Positions 54,301 through 63,808 of a stretch of 64,000 nucleotides of DNA are shown in pieces. Source of the stretch: Pectinophora gossypiella. Lineage: Eukaryota; Arthropoda; Insecta; Lepidoptera; Gelechiidae. Position 1 is the stretch's first letter, and every line of letters begins with the position of its first letter. A program made the position numbers and the translations under genes. Under the pieces are notes generated by a model that saw only the letters and a list, made by a program, of their open reading frames with translations, had not been told where the DNA came from and ran no database searches. Location: contig NC_065406.1 of the NCBI RefSeq assembly GCF_024362695.1, forward strand, positions 2,852,001 to 2,916,000, in the 5' to 3' direction.

Positions 54301-55010
54301 CGGCTTCAAAACTCCTATCTCGACTAATCTGTCGATCTCGGCACCTACTTTATCGCGCAGCGAGAATGCTATAGGACGCGCTTTAAAAAAAACTGGTCTT
54401 ACCCCTTCTTTAAGTGGTAGATTTATCTTATATTTATTAAAGGCCCCTAACTTGTCTGAAAACAATTTTGGGTACCGTTTTTGCAACTCTTCGATCGGAA
54501 CGTCACTTTGTACACAATAATTTACCGGTAACAGTTGTAAATTAAATAAGGAGATGAAATCCCTACCCAATAACGGAGGCCCACCGTTTTCCACTACATA
54601 CGCATCAAGAAAATGTTCTTTGTCCGCGTATGCTACCTGTAAACGAACAAATCCGCTGCATTCTATTTTATTTCCTGTATAGGTACTCAATCGTTTGCTC
54701 GTTTTAGACAATGGCACGTCCTTGAAATATTGTAGGTACATTTGTTTCGATATCACAGTAACGGCCGACCCGCTATCTACTTCAAACTTAAAACTTGTTC
54801 CATTAATCTTTATACTTTCTATCAATGGTTCTCCCCTTTGTGAGCGAATATTAAATAACTTACCATCATCGTAGTCGTCATCGCTTCCGGCACCGGTGCC
54901 CAAATTAACGTAGTTCACTTTATTCCGACACATTCTACGCAAGTGACCCTTTACATTGCACTTTTTGCACACATAATTTGCGTAACGACACTCCGAACTT
55001 TTATGATTGT
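51382..55010 (-). pseudogene. pol: Pol polyprotein (reversed copy) with one nonsense codon
   Basis: From its 5' end: the last part of gag with the second zinc knuckle (CKKCNVKGHLRRMC), protease (VDSGSAVTVIS), reverse transcriptase (CADYSVSINK, KLDLSMAYNQ, and CLLDDIL with L where Y or F is usual before xDD). A TAA follows at 53815-53817. In the same frame: RNase H (TVDASPTGLG, EKHYSQIQKEA, RTDHKPL, SADNSADFLS) and integrase (zinc-binding H303, H306, C336, C339; catalytic D367, D422, E458, spacing D-35-E; numbered from the methionine at 53664). The C-terminal tail has proline-rich and acidic stretches. At the TAA position the forward copy has AAA. The frame is otherwise uninterrupted. It lacks the gag N-terminus because of the junction at 55.01 kb. 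Confidence 0.93.
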
Positions 55011-55026
55011 TATTAAAGGTTATTAA
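55010..55026. other. Inversion junction
   Basis: TTATTAAAGG is repeated twice in tandem where reversed gag stops and forward pol begins. The first four bases belong to gag (GTTAT) and the last bases overlap pol (AAAGGAG): a template-jump scar with short homology. Confidence 0.75.
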
Positions 55027-57482
55027 AGGAGAAGTGCGATTTTTTTAAAAATGAAGTACACTATCTGGGTTATATTATTAATAGTAAGGGGTTAAAAAAA
55101 TCACCAGAGAAGGTCCAAGCTATTTTAAAAGCACCGGAGCCACAAAGTGTAAATCAACTGCAGTCTTTTCTAGGGCTTGTCAACTATTATAGAAACTTTG
55201 TGGCAAACGCATCTTCTATCTTGAGTCCACTTTACGATTTATTGAAAAAAGGAACTAAATGGACGTGGGACCAAGTACACATGGACGCATTTAAAACAAT
55301 TAAAAAACTTCTAGCTTCCGAACAGGTATTGACTCATTATAACCAGGATGCGAAGTTAATCTTAACTGTAGATGCTTCTCCAACGGGGTTAGGAGCGATT
55401 TTGTCACAGGTGGATGACGACGGTATCGAAAGGCCAATCTCATTCGCGTCGCGAACCCTAAATACCGCAGAAAAACATTATTCGCAGATACAAAAGGAAG
55501 CAACTGCAATAATATTCGGTGTGCGCAGATTTCATCAATATTTATATGGCCGATCGATCCCGTTTACTCTACGTACTGACCACAAGCCATTAATATCCAT
55601 ATTTGGTCCATACAAAGGTATCCCAGAAGTATCCGCAAATCGTTTACAACGATACGCAATATTTTTGGGAGGCTATAATTATGTAATCGAATACATACGC
55701 AGCGCGGACAATAGTGCAGATTTCTTATCGCGCGCCAGCCTGCCGGAGCCTGGGTCATCGAGCGCCACACCCCCCGCCATGACTGGGACAGCGGCGGGGG
55801 CGCGGGCGGCGCGGGCGCATCAAGATGATGATACTGTATGTGACCGCGCGGCGTACGTTTGTTTTGTTGTGGAGGGGAGTATGCCGGTGACGGTAAGTGA
55901 TATTCGCAATGAAACAAACAAAGATGTTATATTAAGTCAGGTAAAAAAATGTGTTATGAACGGGTGGCCAGATAGGATTTTTAATGTACAGTTGAAGCCT
56001 TATTCATTGTGTAAGACACAGTTATCCTATGAAAATGGCTGTATTATGAGAGGCCATAAAGTTGTCATACCGGAAACATTACGAAATAAAGTTTTGTCGG
56101 ACCTGCATGCGTCACATTTAGGTGTAGTCAAAACAAAAGCGGAGGCGCGCGCGCGATTCTGGTTTCCTGGGATCGATGACGCAATAGAAAACATGATAGG
56201 TACGTGCAATGTGTGCATACAGCTGCGTCCTTCACCAGCACGCGCTCCTATTTCACCGTGGGCCCGTCCTCCACAACCGTTCCAAAGATTGCACATTGAT
56301 TTTTTAGGTCCAATTAATGGTCGTACCTATTTAGTTATAGTCGACGCAAGTACCAAGTGGGTGGAGGTATACGACATGGTTACAAATACTACAACATCAG
56401 CTGTAATCGAGAAAATGTGTGACTGTTTTTCCCGATTTGGGTTACCCAATACCATCGTTAGTGACAATGGCACGGCTTTTTGTTCCAAAGAGTTTAGGCA
56501 TTTTTGTTCGTTAAATGGTACATCACACGTGACGTCACCTGCGTATCACCCCGCCAGCAACGGGCAAGCGGAATCCTTCGTAAAAATTGTAAAAAAGGGT
56601 ATAAAGTCGAGTCTATTAGGAAGTAATAGCGTGAGGGAAAGTAAAATTAAATTACTTAAATACTTGATGGACTACCGCAACTCAATACATTCTATCACTG
56701 GTAACTCACCTTCTCAGCTTGTATTTGGTCGAAAACTCAAAACACGGTTGGATTTAATTAACCCAAAGTTGTCATCGCCTTCGACACCGGACTCCAATAA
56801 AAATGTGATTCCTACTAAACAGTGTACGCAAATGAATAAACCACGAAGGAATTTATGTTTCAAGAAAGGAGATATTGTATTATATAAAAAATATACTTCT
56901 AAGAGTGTTTATAAATGGGGTAAGGGAATTGTTGAAAGAAGAATAGGTAAAGTGATTTATTTAGTAAAAGATTTGGAAACTACCTTGTTAATTAAAAAAC
57001 ATGTTAATCAAATAGTTCAATATAAAGGGACAGGAAAAGACCTAGGCCGGGAAATACCAGACGGCAACGTAAAAATCCTACCTGGATGTACTACGCCACC
57101 GCCACCTCCGTCGCCGTCACTGTCACAGCCGCCACCTCCGTATACGCCGTCGTCACTGCCGCCGCTATCGTCGCCATCGCTGCCAGCTCTGCCGTTACCG
57201 TCGTCGCTGTCACCATTACCGCCACAGGCGCTACCACCGCCGACTTCACCATTGACGTCATCGTCAGAAACACCAGAGACGATGACTGATGAAGACAACC
57301 CAGAGAGGGAGGCCAGCAAGGGAGCAGCAGAACCTGATGTGACTCAACCGGTACACATACCGGTTGAAGACGAATTCCTCGAGGCAAAGTCGCAAAGCGA
57401 CTCAGAGAGCGAACCCGAAGAAGTGCCTAGAAGGGTCCTCCGAAAGCGTCCCTCGTTGCTAGACTTTAGGAAGTACTTTTAG
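55017..57482 (+). pseudogene. pol: Pol polyprotein (forward copy), 5'-truncated
   Basis: Begins inside the reverse transcriptase, after the catalytic DD motif, at KEKCDFF, and runs open to the stop at 57482. From the first methionine (55200) the 760 residues equal those of the reversed copy. RNase H residues D58, E100 and D127, and the integrase D367, D422 and E458, are all present. Protease and the catalytic part of RT are missing, so it cannot support retrotransposition alone, although an RNase H-integrase fragment could be encoded. No start codon at the true 5' edge. The proline-rich tail (about residues 648-700) precedes an acidic SESEPEE stretch. Confidence 0.92.
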
Positions 57483-57491
57483 AATATTGTT

Positions 57492-57507
57492 CGATTAGGG
57501 GTAGGAG
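57492..57507 (+). promoter_or_regulatory. Polypurine tract of forward pol
   Basis: CGATTAGGGGTAGGAG immediately before LTR 3. Confidence 0.75.
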
Positions 57508-57641
57508 TGTTATGTATGTAGGTCGGTACTTGTACAATAATAAGTTGTGTGGCTGCGTCCACCGCCTGTCAGTTTGACAATAAACCAGTGCGAATCGAAC
57601 TGTCCGTCGTTTAACTTGTATTCCTGTTCGCATACTTACCA
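57508..57641 (+). repeat. LTR 3 (forward)
   Basis: 134 bp, ends GCATACTTACCA and is followed by AAATG (right target duplication). The 70-aa frame at 57466-57678 is LTR translation. Confidence 0.9.
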
Positions 57642-57752
57642 AAATGCCTATTTTTAACTCCCGACGTACAAGAAACAATAATTATTTTTTTACTTTTTTA
57701 CGTTGTTTGTGGTTTTTTTTTTTAATATCTTTTGTTAGGTTCCGTACCGATT

Positions 57753-58060
57753 CTTCTTCTATCGTGTACGTGTATCGTGAACCCTGATGTCAGGGTTATT
57801 ATTGAGCCGCCAAAGGCTCCTGGCAAGGCTCATATAACGACTATCTACTTAAATCAGTATAAGTATTAACCGGGACCAACTGCTTGACGTGTTTTCTAAA
57901 GCACGGATCATCTTATTTTCGGACAATCTGGTGATCAGCCAGTAATTTCCTAACCAAACTATGGACCACAAAGTAATTTTTGTGATATGTCCTAACCGGG
58001 AAATTGAACCCGGGACATCCGGATAGTGAGCCCAACGGTCAACCACTGGACCATGGAGGT
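57753..58060 (-). mobile_element. SINE-B, full length
   Basis: Bounded by CGTACCGATT (57743-57752 and 58061-58070). Reverse order: CTTCTTCTATCGTGTACG, GAGCCGCCAAAGGCTCCTGG, AACCGGGACCAACTGCTTGA, ACCACTGGACCATGGAGGT. Confidence 0.9.
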
Positions 58061-58070
58061 CGTACCGATT

Positions 58071-58670
58071 TAATACCAGGTTTAATATTTGTCTGGAAGA
58101 TAAACAAATTACACAAATTCACACCGTATTTAGTCCATATAGATGGTTTGTACCTATGTTCGTAAGAACCTACCACGAAACCCAAACAAAGGCGAATACA
58201 ACCAGTTCAGAATAGAGAATGGGTAGCAAAGTTCACACTAACTGTTCCCATATACAGCGGACCCGTCAATCGAGCACTTCCGTTAGTCGGGAATCGAACC
58301 TGGTAAGATAGGGCTAGTCACGACTGCCCTGACCCAAGAGATAAGTACGTGAATTATAAGCTGAAGCGTGCTTCGAAGTTGGTGATAACCATTTTATGGA
58401 ATTCAGACTTCTCGACGGTGTACCGTGTAACGATAAATTATAGGATAAATTAAGAATAGAATAGAAATTGCTGATTATAAAAGGACACAAACAAAGACAA
58501 TAACATCACTTGAAAATTCTCACAAAAGAATTACAAAAAGCATAGGAGGATGTTCATTAGAATGATCATAAGGTGGTGGTGGACGTCCTGAGATAAAAGG
58601 GCCTCACTCAGCACAAGTCGCGGCGTGAACCACGACGCTGTTATCATGTGGACCCTGTTTTATTAATGCT
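58071..58670. other. No gene recognised
   Basis: Unassigned. Confidence 0.35.
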
Positions 58671-58671
58671 A

Positions 58672-58846
58672 ATTTCCATGTTCATCAAATATTATATTTA
58701 TCGTGTATCAGAATTTGAATTTAGAATTAAGTAGGTACCTTATTGTAGTGTTTACGCGGGAATCAAAACAAAACAACAATAAACTAATTAATTCTAAATT
58801 CAAATTCTGATATACGATAAATCTAATACTTGATGAACATGGAAAT
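58672..58846. repeat. Inverted repeat, 59-bp arms
   Basis: 58672-58730 and 58788-58846 pair along their length with few mismatches (ATTTCCATGTTCATCAA, CAGAATTTGAATTTAGAATT). The loop is 57 bp. A MITE is possible; no second copy seen. Confidence 0.75.
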
Positions 58847-58849
58847 TGT

Positions 58850-59148
58850 CATTGGGTAGTTTCCTAGGTTAAAGATAAATTATGAAATTCTGATTACTAA
58901 ATAAAGACGGATCTAAAGCGACCAAAACATTTTCGGTTTTTTTTTTAATTAACTTATTTATGAATTTTAATACGAAAAATGTACTTAATAATTAGTGAGA
59001 CATTGTGCCACTTTTTCTATGACGTCCCAAAATCCTTAGTAATTTCGTATTTTGACGTCTAGTAGGTAAAAAGTATCTGATTTGACTAATTGGAAACTAG
59101 CCTATACGTTTGTATTCGGAAATGCGATGATTGCCGAAAAATAGAAGT
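58850..59148. other. No gene recognised
   Basis: Includes the repeat TTGGAAACTAGCCTAT at 59.09 kb shared with 47.13 kb. Confidence 0.35.
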
Positions 59149-59149
59149 A

Positions 59150-59246
59150 ATTTGACATTTGCGCATACAAAAGTAAGTGCGCAATGCAAACAAATGTCAA
59201 ATAGCAATATTGCTTTTTTAGATGAATTGCTTCGATGTAGCCTTTA
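59150..59246. mobile_element. MITE-3, one end missing
   Basis: AATTTGACATTTGCGCATAC, TAAGTGCGCAATGCAAAC, CAATATTGCTTTTTTAGATG, GCTTCGATGTAGCC. Confidence 0.75.
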
Positions 59247-59425
59247 GTAGACATTGATGTACTTATAATAAGTGTGTTACTTTGGTAGTAGATATGATGC
59301 TTTTAAGTTTCGACTCAACATACTGATTTTAAATTGATCGTACCTACCTATCTATTTTATTGTATGGTGTAACCTATGTAGGTTAAACATTGTTTGAGGT
59401 TTTATTATCATAATTAAAACACATA

Positions 59426-59534
59426 ATACCGGGTTCTTACCGCGTTAATCAACCCCGTCCGGTGATCGCACTCGCTAGTGTTGAAATATCGGGAGCATCA
59501 TATCCCTGATTAAAGCGGTAAGAACCCGGTATTA
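59426..59534. mobile_element. MITE-7, 109 bp
   Basis: Inverted ends ATACCGGGTTCTTACCGC and GCGGTAAGAACCCGGTAT around about 70 bp. Single copy here. Confidence 0.65.
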
Positions 59535-59743
59535 TATGTTTTACCTATATAGGTTTTATCGCGGTTGCTTTATCGTTGAAATGTAGGTACGTATTGTGAA
59601 CGTGTGAATCATCTTGCACCATACGTTAAGACTATTCTGATAGTGGCCTTAACTGCACGATCCCGCGCACAACAAGCGAAGCCAAACTTATTGCAGTCAA
59701 AGAATTAATTCTTTTGTCTATAGATAGACTAGATAGAGTTAAA

Positions 59744-59854
59744 AAGGCATCATCGAAGTAATTCATATATTAAGAAAGCAATACTGCTATGACATTTTGA
59801 TGACATTGCGCACTTCCTTTTTTATAATGCGCAAATGTCAAATTGCAATATTAC
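59744..59854. mobile_element. MITE-3, decayed and truncated
   Basis: TTAAAAAGGCATCATCGAAG, TGCGCACTTCCTTTTTTA, GCGCAAATGTCAAATTGCAA, broken at TATTAC by a LINE tail. Confidence 0.65.
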
Positions 59855-59935
59855 TGGACCGATCGTCGTGGAGATCCTTGGGGGAGGCCTATGCCCAGCA
59901 GTGGGCGTCGTACGGCTGATAATGATAATGATGAT
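59855..59935 (+). mobile_element. LINE 3' end
   Basis: The last ~65 bp of the 31.1-31.3 kb element (GACCGATCGTCGTGGAGATC to GGCTGATAATGATAATGATG); the coding end SLGEAYAQQWASYG is intact. Confidence 0.75.
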
Positions 59936-60538
59936 CTATTGCACATTTTTTAAGTTCCCTTCCGCTAAAACACCTTTTGAAATAACTTCCGGTTCTTGTC
60001 AACATATCCACTTAGTGACTACTGTACTGACTACTACAGAACCAATTTCAATTTTTTGATTGCTTTTGGAAATTGAAGAAAAATATTAAAAAAAAATGAA
60101 AGAAAAGGAGTAATTAATTTAAAATGTCACTGCTTGTCACAGTCTTGCTTCTCAATTGGGGACCCAATTTGAATTAGTCATAGTAGTCATGGTATAAGTA
60201 AAACAGGTAAGCTCAGAAGTGACAGCTAACATTTCAAGGTTAGCCCAGCTGACGTCATCCGTCCCTGCGTTGCCATTTTGTAAAAATAAATTACCCACGA
60301 CCAGTGTTTTTACATTTACTTTGCAAGGATATTTTGAAGTTTTAGTAAAAGATTTACTTACAGTTTTAATTATTTTTATACATGTGACAAGTAATAATAA
60401 TTAAATACATTAGTCAGTAATTCACTTAATTTTCAATAATAAAATTTACGTCCTTGGAATGTTCGAGATACCAATTTAATGGCAACACTAACGCCATCAA
60501 TGGGCTAGCAATGGCGACTTGTTATAGGATTGAGCATA
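59936..60538. other. No gene recognised
   Basis: AT-rich, unassigned. Confidence 0.35.
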
Positions 60539-60636
60539 CCTGGTCTTCTTATACTATGATTTTTTTTGCCGTGACTTATTGTAGATTTGCGGCAGATGAC
60601 ATTAACTACTTGGCTGGACAAATGGGGAGCGTTGAA

Positions 60637-60793
60637 GGCCTGTTTCATTAAACTTACAATTTTAAATTACAACGACAATTTGGTGTTGATTACGTAGCTA
60701 ATTTGAAACTGCAAAATATTTATGATCACACACTCCGCAATGTACATCAAATTGTCATTGTAATTTACAATTGTAAGTTTTATTAAACAGGCC
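60637..60793. mobile_element. MITE-5, copy 1
   Basis: Palindromic: GGCCTGTTTCATTAAACTTA and TAAGTTTTATTAAACAGGCC; inner arms TTACAACGACAATTTGGTG and CATCAAATTGTCATTGTAA. Confidence 0.8.
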
Positions 60794-60904
60794 CCTGGTC
60801 TTTTTATACTATGATATTTTTTGTTTTTTTTTTTTGACGTGACTTATTGTAGATTTGCGGCAGATGGCATTAACTACTTGGCTGGACAAATGGGGAGCGT
60901 TGAA

Positions 60905-61060
60905 GGCCTGTTTCATTAAACTTACAATTGTAAATTACAACGACAATTTGGTGTTCATTACGTAGCTAATTTGAAATTGCAAAATATTTATGATCACACA
61001 CTCCGCAATGTACATCAAATTGTCATTGTAATTTACAATTGTAAGTTTTATGAAACAGGC
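60905..61060. mobile_element. MITE-5, copy 2
   Basis: Same structure in the second unit; outer end TAAGTTTTATGAAACAGGC. Confidence 0.8.
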
Positions 61061-61334
61061 CTCTGGGTTTCTTATACCATGGAATTAGTGTCCATAAACT
61101 TTTCTCCATGACTGTTAAATGAAGTTTCACACCCATTGAGTGAACTGAAGTGACATCGTGAGAGTTTTTTTTTATTGGCTAATAGAGATTGGTACAGTTC
61201 ACATACCATACCATAGTAAATACTATATTGTTGGCAACCTATTGCACTACTTTACACGTCATCAAAACGTCATCTTGTATTTGAATTATTATAAAAAAAA
61301 AGAAAATCTTTTAAAGAAAACGTGTGTTGTCTCT

Positions 61335-61446
61335 AACAGCATCCGTGGTCTAGTGGTTAGAGCGTTGGGCTCACAATCTGGAGGTCCGGGTTCGATTCCC
61401 AATGGGGACACTGTCGAAGTCACTTTGTGACTTTGTGACACTTTGT
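61335..61446 (+). mobile_element. SINE-A head fragment
   Basis: GTGGTCTAGTGGTTAGAGCG, GGTTCGATTCCCAATGGGGA, then GTCACTTTGTGAC repeats and the break into REP-F. Confidence 0.78.
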
Positions 61447-61652
61447 CACACCCCGGACACTGCAAACAAAACACCCCGTTTTACACAGACTACACATTGA
61501 CATTATGGTACACGCGCATCTGTGGGTGTGACATCTGACACCATACGATTGAAGACTAAAGTAAGAAGGGGGGTGAGGTAAACCTAGCTCAGACGTTGGT
61601 GGGGAGCGGAGAGTTGCCGTTCTATACGTAGTATTATTACTTATTCTACGAC
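61447..61652 (-). repeat. REP-F, uninterrupted reverse copy
   Basis: ACACCCCGTTTTACACAGAC, TACACGCGCATCTGTGGGTG, GGTGAGGTAAACCTAGCTC, CCGTTCTATACGTAGTATT + ATTACTTATTCTAC: the insertion site is empty. Confidence 0.78.
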
Positions 61653-61848
61653 GAGGTCGAGAAGTGTTTGCTAGGAGTTGGGAAGAAGGTTATTTTTCAA
61701 GATTTCTAGTTCTAGTTTTCTAGTTCATTGATCACTGAAGTTATCGTCAATAAATTATTGGCAGAAACAGTGCGCATTGTGAATAAATTATGATGCGAAC
61801 CTTGGTCCAAGGGGTCGATATTAGTAGCCGCGAACCATAATGTAGGTA

Positions 61849-61955
61849 CAGTCGTGAGCAATATCATGTACCCACTTTAGAAACTTACGGTTTAGCTTGT
61901 CAACAAAAGTTAATGTGACATGGTTTCAAAGTGTATATATTAGTACTCGTGACCA
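61849..61955. mobile_element. MITE-1, shortened
   Basis: Ends CAGTCGTGAGCAATATCATG and TAGTACTCGTGACCA, TA on both flanks; shares its internal shortening with the copy at 39.27 kb. Confidence 0.8.
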
Positions 61956-62002
61956 TACATGTGTGACTCTATTCTACTCTTTCTTAATTTTAATGAAAGT
62001 TT

Positions 62003-62379
62003 GGCCCCGATTCCTGCAGACACCGTCTAATTTTATTTTAAGTTATATCCGTCATTTTCATATCCGTCGAAAAGGAAAGGGACGGTTGATTCACAGCTTT
62101 TAATTTTAGGAAGAATGAGTAAATGAATGAATGACCCGGGCGAATCAAAAAGGTACGTCGCTGGTATGCAATCCGTTTGACGTGCTGTCCACTTAACTGT
62201 GTCGGGTTATTGACTGATGTAAAATTTTTAGACGGTTGGTTTAGATTTGTGCTTAAAATTGACGTGTGTTCCATAAATTTTATGCTTGTCGATTACCCGT
62301 CCCTTTCCTTTTCGGCGGATAAGAAAATGACAGATATAACTTAAAATAAAATTAGATGGTATTTACAGGAATTAGCACC
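62003..62379. mobile_element. MITE-4, complete foldback
   Basis: Arms of roughly 90 bp: GGCCCCGATTCCTGCAGACA, CTAATTTTATTTTAAGTTAT, GAAAAGGAAAGGGACGG, mirrored by CCCGTCCCTTTCCTTTTCGG, AACTTAAAATAAAATTAGAT, ATTTACAGGAATTAGCACC. About 200 bp of unrelated centre. It shows how the halves at 4.2, 4.5 and 22.4 kb fit. Confidence 0.78.
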
Positions 62380-62654
62380 AGTTTGTACATTATTTATCAT
62401 TGTTTAAAGCAGCTTTTTAAACATAACTTGGTGACTTGTGTTTTTGTGGAAGGTCGAGTTTTATGCTGTCTCACGTAAAGCTCGTTTTTAACTCACAAAA
62501 ATTAAACACAGTTAGCGAAAACATGAGCCAGGATTTTTTGGAAATGTATTGTTATTTTCAGAGTTACAACAATGTATATTTTTACACACAGCACCATAAC
62601 AAGAGTAAATTGGTAGGTGTATCATCATTAGGTAGGAAAGTGGGCCATAACCAT
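62380..62654. other. No gene recognised
   Basis: The 87-aa frame at 62436-62699 enters REP-F and SINE-D and is not supported. Confidence 0.35.
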
Positions 62655-62674
62655 AGAATAAGGAATAATACTAC

Positions 62675-63115
62675 GAGGAGCTCGGTGGCGCAGCGGTAAA
62701 TCACTTTAAAAGTCCTTCGAAATCCTTACCTTTGAATTGAAATACATAATTATGTACAATGAAATGCCTTTCTTTGCGTAAACATACAATAATATATTAA
62801 ATATCCAACAGATATTAGACGGATTGAGGAGTTCGGTGGCGCAGCGGTTAACGCGCTCGGTCTGCGATTGTTGAAGTAAAGCAACTTTCGCAAAGGCCGG
62901 TCATAGGATGGGTGACCACAAAAAAAAGTTTTCATCTCGAGCTCCTCCGTGCTTCGGAAGGCACGTTAAGCCGTTGGTCCCGGCTGCATTAGCAGTCGTT
63001 AATAACCATCAATCCGCACTGGGCCCGCGTGATGGTTTAAAGCCCGATGTCCCTATCCACCTATAGGGAAGGCCCGTGCCCCAGCAGTGGGGACGTTAAT
63101 GGGCTGATGATGATG
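62675..63115 (+). mobile_element. Composite SINE-D with partial second head
   Basis: A 26-nt SINE-D head (GAGGAGCTCGGTGGCGCAGC), then ~122 bp copied from local DNA, then a full SINE-D (from about 62824) with TGGCGCAGCGG, GAAGTAAAGCAACTT, GGATGGGTGACCAC and a (GAT)n tail. ACTAC lies on both sides of the composite. Confidence 0.78.
62702..62822 (+). repeat. Local duplication, copy 1 (inside SINE-D composite)
   Basis: TCACTTTAAAAGTCCTTCGA to ATATTAGACGGAT; matches 63496-63613 with few differences. Confidence 0.82.
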
Positions 63116-63495
63116 ACTACGTATAGAACGGCAACTCTCCGCCCTCCATCAGCGTCCGAGCTAGGTTTACCTCGAACATAGTTTAGACTTGAATCATGAA
63201 GGCTGTGCGCGTTCATTGTTCAAAATTTCTTGTTTGTGATTTGTGGCTTAAATAAAGAAAAAAATATTTACTGATTATTATAAAATCATCTTTCGTAAGT
63301 AGTACTACCAACCACCTACCTACCTAAGTAATAAGGTTTAAATTAGGTATTGTAATTGTCAGCCCTCAGACATTACACATATATGTTAATAATGTCAATG
63401 TGTAGTGTCTGTGTAAAACAAGGTTGTTTGTATGAAGTGTCCGAGGTGTGCTATAACTGTAGGCAGCAGAAGATTTATAAAATCGTTTGACCTAT

Positions 63496-63613
63496 CACTT
63501 TAAAAGTCCTTCGAAATCCCTTTGAATTGAAATACACAATTATGTACATCGAAATGCCTGTCTGTGCCTAAACATACAATAATATATTAAATATCCAACA
63601 GATATTAGACGGA
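63496..63613 (+). repeat. Local duplication, copy 2 (flank of REP-F)
   Basis: Same sequence in its probable original place, next to the REP-F end, without any SINE. Confidence 0.82.
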
Positions 63614-63677
63614 TATGGATAAAACAATTTAGGTGTATGACAATAACTGGTTTAGAGGCGGTAGAAAAAGTAGTCTT

Positions 63678-63745
63678 CTTCTTCTATCGTGTGATTGTGA
63701 GGTGAATTACCAACCCCATCAACCCTGATGTTAGGGTTATTACTG
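63678..63745 (-). mobile_element. SINE-B tail fragment
   Basis: CTTCTTCTTCTATCGTGTGA, ACCAACCCCATCAACCCTG, then a break into A-rich DNA. Confidence 0.7.
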
Positions 63746-63808
63746 AAAAAAAAAGAAAAGTAGTAAAAGAACGTATTCCTACTATTATATTTTTATAGTA
63801 AAGAATTA

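Larger units (their letters stand above)
50182..57641. mobile_element. Rearranged Mag-like Ty3/Gypsy retrotransposon
   Basis: Order on the plus strand: forward LTR, primer-binding site and leader; then an inverted block made of gag (reversed), leader, LTR and all of pol up to the last gag zinc knuckle; then a forward pol from mid reverse transcriptase to its end, polypurine tract and forward LTR. One AAATG duplication bounds the whole, so it most likely integrated already rearranged. The three LTRs appear identical, which means young. Short LTRs, a fused gag-pol frame and two CCHC knuckles fit the Mag lineage. There is no env. No continuous intact gag-pol frame exists in the locus, so it is not autonomous as it stands. 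Confidence 0.9.
60539..61062 (+). repeat. Tandem duplication of REP-G plus MITE-5
   Basis: Two units (60539-60793 and 60794-61062), each starting CCTGGTCTT-T-ATACTATGAT, running through GACTTATTGTAGATTTGCGG and CAAATGGGGAGCGTTGAAGG into MITE-5. A third start (CTCTGGGTTTCTTATACC) follows. Unit 2 has a longer poly(T). Confidence 0.82.
62655..63460 (+). repeat. REP-F interrupted twice
   Basis: AGAATAAGGAATAATACTAC (left), ACTACGTATAGAACGGCAAC (from 63116), and, after an unrelated 63205-63360 stretch, AATGTCAATGTGTAGTGTCT and AAAACAAGGTTGTTTGTATG. Confidence 0.72.

Noticed and set aside
50182..57641. Two independent Gypsy insertions in opposite orientation
   Set aside because: Independent insertions would each show two LTRs and a duplication of their own; only one duplication and three LTRs exist, and the inner joins lie inside gag and RT.
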